A DNA stretch of 64,000 nt from Shimia abyssi (lineage in GTDB: Bacteria; Pseudomonadota; Alphaproteobacteria; Rhodobacterales; Rhodobacteraceae): the NCBI RefSeq assembly GCF_003014475.1, contig NZ_PYGJ01000018.1, forward strand, positions 42,716-106,715, given 5' to 3'. The notes under the pieces are model-generated. The model was given only the letters and a program-made list of their open reading frames with translations. It searched no databases and had not been told where the DNA came from. The translations under genes were made by a program, and so were the position numbers. Below, in pieces: positions 18,002 to 32,152 of this stretch (positions are counted from its first letter, which is position 1; every line of letters starts with the position of its first letter).

Positions 18002-18026
18002 GAACTTTCTGAGAACATTTGAGAAC
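18002..18026 (-). promoter_or_regulatory. LexA (SOS) box, GTTC-N7-GTTC, with a third half-site
   Basis: On the plus strand GAAC (18002-18005) and GAAC (18013-18016) are separated by 7 bp, the alphaproteobacterial LexA consensus. A further GAAC at 18023-18026 follows with a 6-bp gap. It lies 65 bp upstream of the 40-residue membrane protein gene and downstream of recG, so it should control the small gene. I could not fix the matching -10 element. Confidence 0.65.
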
Positions 18027-18044
18027 ATTTAGGGGGTAATAGCC

Positions 18045-23171
<5,127 letters not shown>

Positions 23172-23203
23172 ATTCAAGTCCTCGCATCGGGGCATCATCA
23201 AGG

Positions 23204-23227
23204 TTAACCCTGAGCAAAAAAGGTTAA
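23204..23227 (-). promoter_or_regulatory. Possible CtrA half-sites upstream of ctrA
   Basis: Two GGTTAA elements (GGTTAACC at 23202-23209 and GGTTAATC at 23222-23229) lie 20 bp apart in the sciP-ctrA gap. They resemble CtrA half-sites (TTAACCAT) but lack the TTAA-N7-TTAA spacing. Autoregulation is an inference. Confidence 0.25.
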
Positions 23228-23237
23228 TCTCCGGTTA

Positions 23238-23543
23238 CTAACTAAAATTTTTAGCAGACTCACCTTCTGGTTGTCTATACTTTTGAACGGCTGTCGCTTT
23301 AAGTGCATCAATTCCGTGCAAAGTAGCTGCGGACACCCACTCGCCAAACTCTTCCTCGCTTAACCCATAAAGCTCTAGCGCCTCTTCCTGTGTAATCAAC
23401 CCATAGGCCACTCCACGCACCACGGCCGCCTTGCGGGATGCCACCCAGCGTTTGGTGCCTGTGTCCGGTAAATCCGCGCGACTCATCACCTTGCCATCCG
23501 GCAACGTCACACAGCGTGGGCCTTCAACTTTCTTGAGATACAT
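23238..23543 (-). CDS. sciP: CtrA inhibitor SciP
   Basis: A 101-residue small helix-turn-helix protein of the SciP (DUF1153) family. In Caulobacter SciP binds CtrA and blocks activation of its target promoters. The diagnostic blocks are the start MYLKKVEGPRCVTLPDGKVM, the TKRWVASRKAAVVRGVAYGLI helix pair and ALELYGLSEEEFGEWVSA. The ATG at 23543 gives the canonical start; earlier in-frame starts add unconserved residues. The C-terminus is a few residues longer than in Caulobacter. It precedes ctrA by 66 bp on the same strand, pairing regulator and inhibitor. Divergent from mnmA. Confidence 0.95.
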   Translation of the reverse strand: MYLKKVEGPRCVTLPDGKVMSRADLPDTGTKRWVASRKAAVVRGVAYGLITQEEALELYGLSEEEFGEWVSAATLHGIDALKATAVQKYRQPEGESAKNFS

Positions 23544-23608
23544 GACTGTCTTCCTTGTTAGTGCAACCATGCTCGGACAAACCACTTAACGAGACCTGAA
23601 ACCGGGGC

Positions 23609-23637
23609 TTGAGAGTAGTTAGGATTTTCCTATATAT
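23609..23637 (+). promoter_or_regulatory. Probable sigma-70 promoter of mnmA
   Basis: TTGAGA (23609-23614) and TATATA (23631-23636) are 16 bp apart, giving a start roughly 20 bp before the mnmA ATG. Confidence 0.5.
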
Positions 23638-23663
23638 CTCTTCGACTTCTAATGGAGAGTCTC

Positions 23664-24809
23664 ATGCCCCTTGACGGCGACACAAAACTCAACTCGCTTG
23701 GCTTTGCCAAACCCCCGTCCGAAACCCGTGTGGTTGTCGCGATGTCTGGCGGCGTGGACAGCTCAGTTGTCGCCGCAAAACTGGCCGACGAAGGCTATGA
23801 CGTGGTGGGTGTCACACTTCAACTCTACGATCACGGCGCGGCGCTTGCCAAAAAGGGTGCGTGCTGTGCCGGGATCGACATCCATGATGCCCGCCGCGTG
23901 GCCGAGGAAAAGGGGTTTCCGCATTACGTGCTGGACTATGAAAACATCTTTCAGGACGCCGTGATCGACGAGTTTGCCGACAGCTATCTGGCAGGGGCCA
24001 CACCTGTGCCCTGCATCCGCTGCAACGAGCGGGTCAAGTTCAAGGATCTGCTGGAAACCGCCCGTGATCTGGATGCCGATTGCATGGCCACCGGCCACTA
24101 CATTCAGCGCAAAACCGGCACCAATGGCCCCGAGTTGCACAGCGCGGCGGATGCCACGCGCGACCAAAGCTATTTCCTGTTTTCCACCACCCCCGAACAG
24201 CTCGATTATCTGCGCTTCCCGTTGGGCCACCTGCCGTCCAAGGACGCCACGCGCGAGTTGGCGGCGCAATATGGCCTGGCCGTTGCAGACAAACCTGACA
24301 GTCAGGATATCTGCTTTGTGCCCAATGGTGACTACGCCAGCGTGATCGAAAAACTGCGCCCCGGCGCCGCTGATCCGGGCGAGATCGTACACTCTGATGG
24401 TCGTGTTCTGGGCACCCACAAGGGAGTTATTCACTACACAATTGGCCAGCGCCGTGGCCTTGGCATTGGGGGCCTGTCCGAACCACTTTATGTGGTGAAA
24501 CTCGATGTCGACACCAAACAGGTTGTCGTCGGCCCCAAAGAACTGCTGGCCACACGTGTTATCCCTGTGCGCGAGATAAACTGGCTCGGAGACGAACCAT
24601 TTGACAGCCGCGCCGAATGGCATGTCACTGTCAAAGTCCGCTCCACTCGCCCTCCGCGCGAGGCGATCATTCGCCCGCTTGGGCCGGACACAGCAGAGGT
24701 TGAATTGCTCACCCCGGAAGAAGGTGTTTCGCCCGGTCAGGCCTGCGTGTTCTACGACCCCGACGGCACCCGCATCTTTGGCGGCGGCTGGATCTGGCGC
24801 GGCTACTAA
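23664..24809 (+). CDS. mnmA: tRNA 2-thiouridylase MnmA
   Basis: A 381-residue enzyme that thiolates U34 of tRNA(Lys/Glu/Gln). The PP-loop ATP site is AMSGGVDSS (about 26-34). The catalytic cysteine pair is Cys120 ([11 protein letters not shown]) and Cys217 (QDICFVP). The FSTTPEQL and [12 protein letters not shown] blocks are diagnostic. The ATG at 23664 has GGAGAG six bases upstream and is preferred over an ATG at 23652. A promoter with TTGAGA/TATATA lies just before. An extra cysteine pair, Cys67-Cys68 in GACCAG, is common in alphaproteobacterial MnmA. Confidence 0.96.
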   Translation: MPLDGDTKLNSLGFAKPPSETRVVVAMSGGVDSSVVAAKLADEGYDVVGVTLQLYDHGAALAKKGACCAGIDIHDARRVAEEKGFPHYVLDYENIFQDAVIDEFADSYLAGATPVPCIRCNERVKFKDLLETARDLDADCMATGHYIQRKTGTNGPELHSAADATRDQSYFLFSTTPEQLDYLRFPLGHLPSKDATRELAAQYGLAVADKPDSQDICFVPNGDYASVIEKLRPGAADPGEIVHSDGRVLGTHKGVIHYTIGQRRGLGIGGLSEPLYVVKLDVDTKQVVVGPKELLATRVIPVREINWLGDEPFDSRAEWHVTVKVRSTRPPREAIIRPLGPDTAEVELLTPEEGVSPGQACVFYDPDGTRIFGGGWIWRGY

Positions 24810-24911
24810 GCCACCACATAACACGCGCTGAATTGTCAGTTCCGAACCTACATCAAGGCGCGCACTGCGCTTTGATGTTATAAAGTGTCCAAACCAGATC
24901 GGAGGATGCTC

Positions 24912-25166
24912 TTGAAAAATATGTGCCAAAGCTGCGATATGCCGCTGAAACAGGATCCAGCCGGCGGCGGGACAGAGGCTGACGGAACAAAGTCGCAAAA
25001 ATACTGTTCATATTGTTATGAAAAAGGTGCGTTTCACCAGCCCGACATATCCGCCACCGAAATGCAGGCCTTCTGCAAGGACAAGCTGATCGAGATGGGA
25101 CAGCCCCGAATCCTCGCGTGGCTCTACACACGCGGTATTCCTCGTCTCGAACGTTGGCGCGCCTAG
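24912..25166 (+). CDS. Small zinc-ribbon protein
   Basis: An 84-residue protein with a four-cysteine zinc ribbon: C-x2-C in MCQSCDMPL and C-x2-C in YCSYCYEKG, spaced about 25 residues apart. The C-terminal half is a helical HQPDISATEMQAFCKDKL segment. GGAGG at 24901-24905 is six bases before a TTG at 24912, which I take as the start; an ATG directly abutting the GGAGG (24906) or the ATG at 24921 are alternatives. Members of this putative zinc ribbon family have no established function. The stop overlaps the convergent CadD-like gene by four bases. Confidence 0.85.
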   Translation: MKNMCQSCDMPLKQDPAGGGTEADGTKSQKYCSYCYEKGAFHQPDISATEMQAFCKDKLIEMGQPRILAWLYTRGIPRLERWRA

Positions 25167-25747
25167 ACCAGCGTGTCCGTCGCTGTGTTGGTCAGAATAT
25201 ACAGCCCCACAGCCACCATCGCATATGGCCCCAGCCGCTCCAACCGGCTCAGCCACGCGCCACCTTGCTTAGCGCCCTGCGCCAAAATCAGCCCCAACAA
25301 CGCCAATCCAGCCAGCGCCACAACGGCCCCCGCCAACAATGGCAGACGCAACAAAGGCTGCGTGTCTGCCAAAAGTGGGGCAAAGGCGGCAAAACTGTCC
25401 ACCGACAGGCTCAGGAACAGAAAGAAACACGCCACAAGCGTGCCCTTGGCCGCATGTGTGTCTGTGCTGTCCGCCTCTGACACAGTCCATTGCTGCCAGA
25501 CGCCCCACAGACCAAGACCAAGTGGTATCACCCCCAAAAGCCCCGCCATGTCCGCCAGTGTCGCATCAACGCCCTCCGCAAATACCAGCGCCGCCCCAAG
25601 CACCACAAGCTGTGCGGCCAGAAACCCACCCAACGCCGAACGCTTGCCTGCAGTCAGCAAAAGCGCGATCAAAACTGCCAGATTATCGAGGTTGGTCGCA
25701 ATCAGCGTCAACGCACCCGAGGCAGCGAGGCCAGAGTGAAACAGCAC
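25163..25747 (-). CDS. CadD-like cadmium resistance/transport protein
   Basis: A 194-residue membrane protein with five to six hydrophobic segments. The first helix contains TNLDNLAVLIALLL, the T-x-x-D-N motif typical of the CadD/LysE-related family of cation exporters. A second acidic motif in the middle, LSLSVDSFAAFAPLL, repeats the pattern and suggests two inverted halves. A hydrophilic loop near residues 90-100 contains acidic residues and His. Export of Cd2+ or another divalent cation is the family role; the true substrate is not shown. It starts 3 bp after the lpxB stop and may be the last gene of the lipid A operon. Confidence 0.78.
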   Translation of the reverse strand: MLFHSGLAASGALTLIATNLDNLAVLIALLLTAGKRSALGGFLAAQLVVLGAALVFAEGVDATLADMAGLLGVIPLGLGLWGVWQQWTVSEADSTDTHAAKGTLVACFFLFLSLSVDSFAAFAPLLADTQPLLRLPLLAGAVVALAGLALLGLILAQGAKQGGAWLSRLERLGPYAMVAVGLYILTNTATDTLV

Positions 25748-25750
25748 GCC

Positions 25751-26911
25751 CTAGCCCTCCAACCCGGCCAGCACAGCCCTTGCTGCGCGCATTCCCGGTG
25801 CTTCACCGCCACGGCCCAAACGCTCCATCGTGGTTGCCATGGCCGTGCTCTGCTCATTAGGCGCGCTCAACACCTCAAGCACTGCCGGCGCGATCAGCTC
25901 GGGACGGCAGTTTTGCGAGATAAACTCAGGCACAGTGCGTGTTTCGCTCACCAAATTGACCAGCGTCACGGTATCTAGCTTGACCATCACCGCCGCAATC
26001 TGCCGGGTTAACCAGTTCAGGTCATAAGCGATCACCATCGGTGTACCTGCCGCTGCCAGCTCCAGCGACACTGTGCCAGACGCCGCCAACCCAACCGACG
26101 CCGCACGAAACGCGGCCCGCTTTTCCCGGCCCGTTTCATGGGCTGGCCGATCCCTCGGGTCGAGTACTACCGTCTCACCCGGCCAATCGCGCGCCATCTC
26201 TTTCACGACACCGGCCACCGGTGCCGCGGCTGGTACCACCACCCGCAAGTCCGGACGCGCCTCTAACACGGGTTTCAAAACCTCACCAAATACCGGTCCC
26301 AGCCGCGATACCTCGCCCCGGCGCGATCCGGGCAGCATCAGCATCACCGGCGCATCAACCAGCTCATAGCGTTCGCGCAATTCCAGCACCTCGGCGTCGC
26401 TCGCCACAGGTTCTGCCACCACCGGATGTCCGACAAAATCACAGCGCATCCCGGCGGCTTCCATGTAAGGCGGCTCAAAAGGCAGCAATGCCAGAACCTG
26501 GTCAATCATCTTGGCCATCTTCGCCGCCCGACCGGGACGCCACGCCCAAACAGTTGGTGCCACGTAATGCACCGTACGAATATCGCTCTTTTCCTTGACG
26601 ATCTTAGCCACACGTAGGGAAAAATCCGGACTGTCGATGGTGATCAGCACATCCGGCTGCATCGCCACAACAGCCTCTGCTGTCTGGGCAATGCGCCGCT
26701 TAAGGTGCCGATACTTGGGCAGCACCTCGGCAATGCCCATCACGCTCAACTCATCCATCGCAAACAGGCTCTCCAGCCCTTGCGCCTGCATCTCTGGCCC
26801 GCCAATCCCCTCGTAAGAGATATCCGAAACCAGCGTGTTCAACCCTGCCATCAGGGCCCCGCCCAGCTTGTCACCAGACATTTCCCCGGCAAGGATGAAC
26901 ACTTTCATCAA
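25751..26911 (-). CDS. lpxB: Lipid-A-disaccharide synthase
   Basis: A 386-residue glycosyltransferase that joins UDP-diacylglucosamine and lipid X in lipid A synthesis at the inner membrane. Diagnostic segments are FILAGEMSGDKLGGALM at the start, ITIDSPDFSLRVAK, HYVAPTVWAWRPGRA, and LMLPGSRRGEVSRLGPVF. The late GTVSLELAAAGTPMVIAY block is the UDP-sugar site. The length is normal. Its ATG overlaps the lpxI stop by four bases. Last lipid A gene of a run that begins at fabZ-lpxA. Confidence 0.96.
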   Translation of the reverse strand: MMKVFILAGEMSGDKLGGALMAGLNTLVSDISYEGIGGPEMQAQGLESLFAMDELSVMGIAEVLPKYRHLKRRIAQTAEAVVAMQPDVLITIDSPDFSLRVAKIVKEKSDIRTVHYVAPTVWAWRPGRAAKMAKMIDQVLALLPFEPPYMEAAGMRCDFVGHPVVAEPVASDAEVLELRERYELVDAPVMLMLPGSRRGEVSRLGPVFGEVLKPVLEARPDLRVVVPAAAPVAGVVKEMARDWPGETVVLDPRDRPAHETGREKRAAFRAASVGLAASGTVSLELAAAGTPMVIAYDLNWLTRQIAAVMVKLDTVTLVNLVSETRTVPEFISQNCRPELIAPAVLEVLSAPNEQSTAMATTMERLGRGGEAPGMRAARAVLAGLEG

Positions 26912-27708
26912 AGCACCTGCCCGAGCAGGAACAGCCCCGTTTCGTCCAGCGCCGTGCGTGTTGCGTCTGCTTCCAAGAGCAGCACCTCACCCGCAGAAAC
27001 CACGATACCTTCAAGCCCCGCCGTCGCCGCGTTATGCACAGTTTGCGGACCCACCGCAGGCATATCCACCCGCAAATCCTGTCCACGCTTGGGCGCCTTA
27101 ACCATTACGCCCTTGCCACGACGCAACCGTTCTGGCGTCTGCGCAACAAAGCCCAGCATCGCGTCTGTCCCCTGAAGCGTCTCTACGCCAAGGCACAGCC
27201 CCGCCGCCACAACCGCGCCCTGCCCCACATCCAGCGGCGACAGCGCCAGCAGGATGTCCATTGCGCGTTTGGCGTCACTCAGTGCAGCGTCACTGGGCTC
27301 TGGCCCGGCAAACAGCCCCTCAGGCACCGTCAATTCCGGCAACAGCTCGTGCGCACCGCGCACGACAAATCCCTGCTCCTCAAAGCTCGCGATCATCAGG
27401 CGCAAAATGGCGTCGTCGCCACCCTGCAACGCAGGCAACAACCGTGGCGCCAGCGCCATCATGCCCGCATCAAACTCGGCCGGGTTCAGCGCCGGACGTC
27501 CCATTGCACCCGCCAGAACGATGTCACTGACCCCTCCGGCGTGCAGCGCGTCATAGATCCCGCCCATCTTGTTCAGGCTATGTTGTTCAACCGGCGCTGG
27601 CATCTCATGCGCCACATCGTCAAAAACAATACGCAGCGCATCGGGATGGACGGCAGAAACGGCAACCGGCAAAGCACCGCTACCCGATAGAATTCCCAGT
27701 CGTTTCAT
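26908..27708 (-). CDS. lpxI: UDP-2,3-diacylglucosamine pyrophosphatase LpxI
   Basis: A 266-residue LpxI (DUF1009), which hydrolyses UDP-diacylglucosamine to lipid X in alphaproteobacteria in place of LpxH. The start GILSGSGALPVAVS and the DIVLAGAMGRPALNP block are typical, as is the C-terminal domain with MLGFVAQTPERLRRGKGVMVKAPKRGQDLRVDMPAVGPQTV features. Overlap of four bases with lpxB and 3 bp gap from lpxA. The presence of LpxI rather than LpxH supports the alphaproteobacterial assignment. Confidence 0.95.
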   Translation of the reverse strand: MKRLGILSGSGALPVAVSAVHPDALRIVFDDVAHEMPAPVEQHSLNKMGGIYDALHAGGVSDIVLAGAMGRPALNPAEFDAGMMALAPRLLPALQGGDDAILRLMIASFEEQGFVVRGAHELLPELTVPEGLFAGPEPSDAALSDAKRAMDILLALSPLDVGQGAVVAAGLCLGVETLQGTDAMLGFVAQTPERLRRGKGVMVKAPKRGQDLRVDMPAVGPQTVHNAATAGLEGIVVSAGEVLLLEADATRTALDETGLFLLGQVL

Positions 27709-27711
27709 AGC

Positions 27712-28497
27712 CTAGCCCGGTGTCAGGAAATTGCGGTCCGTCTCACCCAGTATAAACGAGACGATCTCTTCCACATATTCGCTTTCGGTTTCGTCACCCA
27801 AACGCCGCGCGCGCTCCAGAAACGCGCCTTCACCCTGCGCCAGCATCTGAAAGGCGGCACGCAAAGCCGTGATATCCGCACGTTTTACCCCGCGCCGCTT
27901 AAGCCCAACGAGGTTTAACCCATCCAGCACACCACGCGGCCCTTGCACCAAACCGTATGGAATCACATCATTGGGCACCATGGTCATGGCCCCAATGATG
28001 GCCCCCCGACCGACGCGCACCCATTGGTGAATGCCGCTCAACCCGCCAATAATGACATCATCCTCGATCACGCAATGCCCCGCCACTCCGGCCGAGTTCA
28101 CCACGATCACGCGGTCTCCGATCTGAACGTCATGGGCAATATGGGCACCGGCCATGAACAAACCATCATCGCCAATCCTCGTCACACCACCACCGCCATC
28201 GGTGCCTGTGTTCATCGTCACATGTTCGCGAATGCGGTTTCGCTCCCCGATCACCAGACGCGTGTCCTCGCCACCGAATTTCAGATCCTGTGGAATTTCA
28301 CCAATCACAGAGAACGAGAACACAACCGTGTCCGCGCCAATCTCTGTTTTGCCGGTCACAACCACATGACTTTTCAGCTCGACGCGATCCCCGAGCACAA
28401 CATTTGCACCAACCGTGCAGAACGGGCCAATCTTGACGCCTTCGCCCAATTGGGCTCCATCTTCGATGATCGCACTGGGATGGATATCAGGCATCAT
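27712..28497 (-). CDS. lpxA: UDP-N-acetylglucosamine O-acyltransferase LpxA
   Basis: A 261-residue left-handed beta-helix enzyme that adds the first acyl chain to UDP-GlcNAc. The N-terminus IHPSAIIEDGAQLGEGVKIG and many following hexapeptide repeats are evident. Catalytic His lies in FMAGAHIAHDVQIGD, and the IGGLSGIHQWVRVG block is diagnostic. The ATG at 28497 shares its A with the fabZ stop (TAATG), with GGAG just upstream, so translation is coupled. A longer frame from 28515 inside fabZ is not needed. Confidence 0.96.
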   Translation of the reverse strand: MMPDIHPSAIIEDGAQLGEGVKIGPFCTVGANVVLGDRVELKSHVVVTGKTEIGADTVVFSFSVIGEIPQDLKFGGEDTRLVIGERNRIREHVTMNTGTDGGGGVTRIGDDGLFMAGAHIAHDVQIGDRVIVVNSAGVAGHCVIEDDVIIGGLSGIHQWVRVGRGAIIGAMTMVPNDVIPYGLVQGPRGVLDGLNLVGLKRRGVKRADITALRAAFQMLAQGEGAFLERARRLGDETESEYVEEIVSFILGETDRNFLTPG

Positions 28498-28964
28498 TAT
28501 TCTCCGGGATTCCAATCGACATAGGCCGAGAATTCAGCCTCTGCCGCCACTTCACCCTCAACCGAAGCGACGCCCTTGAACTTGAACAGCTTGCCACCCG
28601 GCTTGCCGCGCAATGTGGTTACGTTCATTTCCATAACGTCCCCAGGGATCACCTTGCGGCGGAACTTACATTTGTCGATGGACATGAAATAAATCAATAG
28701 GTTCGTGTCGACCACATCAAACCCAACACCCAGCATCACGCCAGCGGTCTGCGCCATTGCCTCTACAATGGTAACACCCGGCATGATCGGAGACGCAGGA
28801 AAGTGCCCCTGAAAATGCGGTTCGTTCATGGTCACATTCTTGATCCCACGTGCCGACTGATAACTGTCGATATCCAGTACCTTATCAACCAGCAAAAACG
28901 GGTAGCGGTGCGGCAATATCCGTTGAATGAGGTGAATGTCGGCATGTTTCAGGTCTTCGGACAT
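28497..28964 (-). CDS. fabZ: 3-hydroxyacyl-ACP dehydratase FabZ
   Basis: A 155-residue hotdog-fold dehydratase of type II fatty acid synthesis. The catalytic His is in [18 protein letters not shown] and the Glu in [17 protein letters not shown] sequence ([11 protein letters not shown]). The [11 protein letters not shown] start block is diagnostic. It sits between ompH and lpxA in the conserved envelope cluster and is coupled to lpxA. Confidence 0.96.
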   Translation of the reverse strand: MSEDLKHADIHLIQRILPHRYPFLLVDKVLDIDSYQSARGIKNVTMNEPHFQGHFPASPIMPGVTIVEAMAQTAGVMLGVGFDVVDTNLLIYFMSIDKCKFRRKVIPGDVMEMNVTTLRGKPGGKLFKFKGVASVEGEVAAEAEFSAYVDWNPGE

Positions 28965-29035
28965 AAAGTGCCCCCACGGTCTTTTAGTTGCTTTGTGCTA
29001 GTCCCTAGCAACCCCTGCGCCATTGGGCAAGCGTC

Positions 29036-29599
29036 CTACTCGGGATCAATCTTGTTGGTGGTGCCCTCACCAATTGCCGCATCCAGCCGAGAGATTGCCA
29101 AATCGGTGATATCAATCGCCGTTATCGACAGAAAAATAGTGCGCCGTTCCAGAATGACGGACGCGCGCGCCTCGCGCATAAGGTTTTCCAAGACCGGGCG
29201 CGCGGCTTGAACAAACGCGGCTTCTTCCACTTCGCGCTGTTGAGCAATCTCTATGGCCTTGTTGTCCTGAAATTCGCGGATTTCCTGAACTCGTGCATCA
29301 AAAGCTTCGGCAACCGCGCTAAAGTCTTCCGATGCCATTTCCTTGCGTTTTGCAGTTAACACACGTTCTTCTTCGGCCAGCTGCGCTTCCATCTGGCGAT
29401 TTTCCGCACGCAGAATCGATTGTTCCGCATCAAGCTCTTGGACAACCCGCCGTCCAAATTGAGAATCTGCGAACAAGCGATCACTGTCTATTGTCAGGAT
29501 AGCCGAAACAGGCACCCCCTGTTCCTGCGCCTGCGCTGCAATCGCCAGCCAACTCAGGGCAACCAATTGAAAACCAAATACAAGAACTCGCGCAATCAT
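29036..29599 (-). CDS. OmpH/Skp-like periplasmic chaperone
   Basis: A 187-residue exported protein. Residues 1-24 form a signal peptide (VLVFGFQLVALSWLAIAAQA). A strand containing ILTIDSDRLFADSQFGRRVV follows, then a long charged coiled coil (about 65-145, rich in Glu, Arg, Ala, Gln), the tentacle arrangement of Skp/OmpH. In E. coli Skp holds outer membrane proteins on the way to BamA. It lies 6 bp downstream of bamA and ahead of fabZ, the usual place. Sequence is divergent from Skp as is common in Rhodobacteraceae. Confidence 0.88.
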   Translation of the reverse strand: MIARVLVFGFQLVALSWLAIAAQAQEQGVPVSAILTIDSDRLFADSQFGRRVVQELDAEQSILRAENRQMEAQLAEEERVLTAKRKEMASEDFSAVAEAFDARVQEIREFQDNKAIEIAQQREVEEAAFVQAARPVLENLMREARASVILERRTIFLSITAIDITDLAISRLDAAIGEGTTNKIDPE

Positions 29600-29605
29600 T
29601 TGTGA

Positions 29606-31966
29606 TCAGAACTGCGCGCTGATGGTAAAGTCGAAATTCTGTTCGCGGTCGAAATCCTCTTTTACAATCGCCTTGGAAAAGTTGAAGCGAAGCGGGCCAA
29701 TCGCAGTGTCCCAGAAGATCGAGACCCCAATCACGTGACGCAGCGAGAAATCTTCATACAGCACTGATCCAGCTGATGAGCTAGTTGTATCAAGACCCCA
29801 AAGCGAACCAACGTCATAGAATACCCCGCCATTGATGCCAATTTCCTCTGGCAGCCCCAGCGGGAATTCAGCCTCAAATCGGGCAACCGCATAGTAGTTA
29901 CCACCCAGCGCATCATCCAATGTCCCCGACGCATTGCGTTCTCGTGGGCCAACACCAAAAGGCTCAAATCCACGAATATTACGTGCAGAGACGATAAAAC
30001 GGTCATCAATCCGGCTGTCGCTGTTTGGCGAATGCAGTGCCCCACCTTCAAAAACAGCCCGCAGCAGAACTTCTTCGTTCAACACACGCATTTCTGCCTG
30101 TGCCTTTGCCGTTGTTTTGACAAATGTGTAATCGCCACCCAGACCACCAAAATCCTGTCCGAATTCGACCAGAACACCACGTGTTGGATCCAAACCGCCA
30201 TTTCGTGTGTCATACCGATAAGCGTATCCAACTGAGCTTTTGATCACTCGCCCACGCGCCGCTTCTGCATCGATGATTGATCCGGGCTGCGCATTGGCGG
30301 TCTCAACCGTCATATCCACATTCTGCAACGCGTAATTCAGCGTCACGCGCCCGAATTCGCTTACCGGGAATGCCAGCGTAGGCCGGAACTCTCCGGTCGT
30401 ATTGACGAAACGCGCGTCATTGGGCTCGTAATCTTGATATCTCAGCGAGATACCAGCCGCCAAATCGCGCCCCAAGAACGCCGGCTCGGTAAACGTAAAC
30501 GAATAGTCGTTCAATTCCGCAGCAAGCGAGCCTGAGAACGAAAGCGCCTGACCACGCCCAAGAAAGTTTCGTTCGTCGAACCGCAACACAATACCGATGC
30601 CTTGGTTGGTACCGTAAGACGCACCAATGGCCAACGAACCAGTGGGCTGTTCTACCACGTCAACGTCTACAATCACCTGATCTGGCGTACTGCCTTCGCG
30701 GGCATTAACTTCTGCGGTTTCAAAATAAGCGAGCGCGCGAATACGCTCAGCGCTTTCGCGAATTTCGCGTGGATTGAACGGATCGCCCTCGACAATTCTG
30801 AAACGGTTTCGAATGACACGATCCAAGGTGGTTGTGTTGCCCTCAATATCGATCCGCTCGATAAAAATGCGCGGTCCTTTGACGATTGCAAACTCAACAT
30901 CAAGTTCCAGATCGGCTTCGTTTCGCGTGATACGGGGATCAACGCGCACAAAATCCAAGCCCTCACGCAGAGCCAGATTTTCCATCCGTGCAATCGCGTT
31001 TTCAACCTGAATGGGTGAATAGGTCACGCCGGGTTTCAGCTTAATCGCGTCCAAAAATTCGTCAGGGTCCGCGCCAGTCACTTCGCTCGTGGCCGTGATC
31101 TGGCCAAACTTGAACTGTTGGCCCTCTTCCACATTGAATGTTACAAAATACCCGTCGCGTTCACGCGATAGCTCCGCGTTCACGCTTGTTACGCGGAAAT
31201 CTACATACCCTCGCGACAGATAGAAATCGCGCAGCACTTGTCTGTCAAATTCGATCCGGTCATTTACAAAAGTATCCTGGCGGAACACAGCGCGTAACAA
31301 ACCTGCCTGTTTGGTTCCCAGAACGCGGCGAAGACGACGATCAGAGTACACCTGGTTGCCCACGAAACCAATGCGCTCAATCTCGACTACACCACCTTCA
31401 AATACCTCAAACACCAGATCCGCACGGTTGTCGCTGCGGCGAATGATACGCGGTGTGACCCGCGCGGCCAATCGGCCCTGTTCTGCATAGGCTTGTGTGA
31501 TGCGGGCTGCGTCACGCTCTGCTGTTGTGGGATTCAATACCCGGCGCGATTGCGACTCAACCAGCCCCTCGAGTGCATCATCCTTCAGACGGGCATTACC
31601 TTCAAAACTGATCTCATTGATTGTTGGATATTCAAGGACTTTGATAACCAGTCGGCTGCCGCTCGGTACGAGCTCAACTGTTTCAAAAAGGCCACTGTCC
31701 AGAACCCTTTGATAAGCTGAATTCAGCTCGCCCCCCGTCACAACCTTGCCGGTGGTGATTCCGGAATAGGCAACAACAGCCGCAGATTCGATCCGCTGGT
31801 TGCCTTCAACCGTGATGGAGTTGAAATTGTATTGCTGGGCCGCGCCTGCTGTCGGAAGCAGAGATAAAACTGCTGAAATCAAAAACAAAAAAGCAAAAGC
31901 AAAAAACCAGTTTCGCGCTTCACCACTCTCTCTGGCCACAGCCAAAGCTCTTCCCTGTTTGGTCAT
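29606..31966 (-). CDS. bamA: Outer membrane assembly factor BamA
   Basis: A 786-residue Omp85 protein that inserts beta-barrel proteins into the outer membrane. Signal peptide residues about 1-43 (LSLLPTAGAA before AQQ). Five POTRA domains span about 45-420, followed by a 16-strand barrel. The conserved loop-6 motif appears as IRGFEPFGVGPR (VRGF-type), and the C-terminus ends in an aromatic-containing strand (NFDFTISAQF) with terminal Phe. The ATG at 31966 has GGAG eight bases upstream; a TTG at 31981 is less likely. A 170-bp gap with a DnaA-box match separates it from the 49-residue gene upstream. Confidence 0.97.
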   Translation of the reverse strand: MTKQGRALAVARESGEARNWFFAFAFLFLISAVLSLLPTAGAAQQYNFNSITVEGNQRIESAAVVAYSGITTGKVVTGGELNSAYQRVLDSGLFETVELVPSGSRLVIKVLEYPTINEISFEGNARLKDDALEGLVESQSRRVLNPTTAERDAARITQAYAEQGRLAARVTPRIIRRSDNRADLVFEVFEGGVVEIERIGFVGNQVYSDRRLRRVLGTKQAGLLRAVFRQDTFVNDRIEFDRQVLRDFYLSRGYVDFRVTSVNAELSRERDGYFVTFNVEEGQQFKFGQITATSEVTGADPDEFLDAIKLKPGVTYSPIQVENAIARMENLALREGLDFVRVDPRITRNEADLELDVEFAIVKGPRIFIERIDIEGNTTTLDRVIRNRFRIVEGDPFNPREIRESAERIRALAYFETAEVNAREGSTPDQVIVDVDVVEQPTGSLAIGASYGTNQGIGIVLRFDERNFLGRGQALSFSGSLAAELNDYSFTFTEPAFLGRDLAAGISLRYQDYEPNDARFVNTTGEFRPTLAFPVSEFGRVTLNYALQNVDMTVETANAQPGSIIDAEAARGRVIKSSVGYAYRYDTRNGGLDPTRGVLVEFGQDFGGLGGDYTFVKTTAKAQAEMRVLNEEVLLRAVFEGGALHSPNSDSRIDDRFIVSARNIRGFEPFGVGPRERNASGTLDDALGGNYYAVARFEAEFPLGLPEEIGINGGVFYDVGSLWGLDTTSSSAGSVLYEDFSLRHVIGVSIFWDTAIGPLRFNFSKAIVKEDFDREQNFDFTISAQF

Positions 31967-32069
31967 TCCCAAACTCCGCAAGACATCCCAGTTGGAACGT
32001 GACTAGCGGGAATGAACCCGGTTGTCAAAAGACCAATCAGCGCAAATGTTTGTCAGACAGAAGGTAAAG

Positions 32070-32078
32070 TTATCCACA
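32070..32078 (+). promoter_or_regulatory. Single perfect DnaA box
   Basis: TTATCCACA, the consensus DnaA-binding 9-mer, in the gap upstream of bamA. There is no second box or AT-rich unwinding element next to it, so it is not an origin; it may be chance or a DnaA-responsive site. Confidence 0.4.
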
Positions 32079-32152
32079 GGCGATGGTATTACGCCTAAAG
32101 CCCGCCACAGTATATGGTAGCAGGCTCATGAGTCGCAGAGGAGTTGTAAGGG

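Noticed and set aside
23763..24998. A 411-codon open frame antisense to mnmA
   Set aside because: It lies almost wholly opposite mnmA, which has all its catalytic motifs; the antisense product has no recognisable domain and reflects GC-rich codon bias.
32070..32078. Chromosome origin at the DnaA box
   Set aside because: A single box inside a bamA leader, with no cluster of boxes, no AT-rich unwinding region and no dnaA or parAB nearby.
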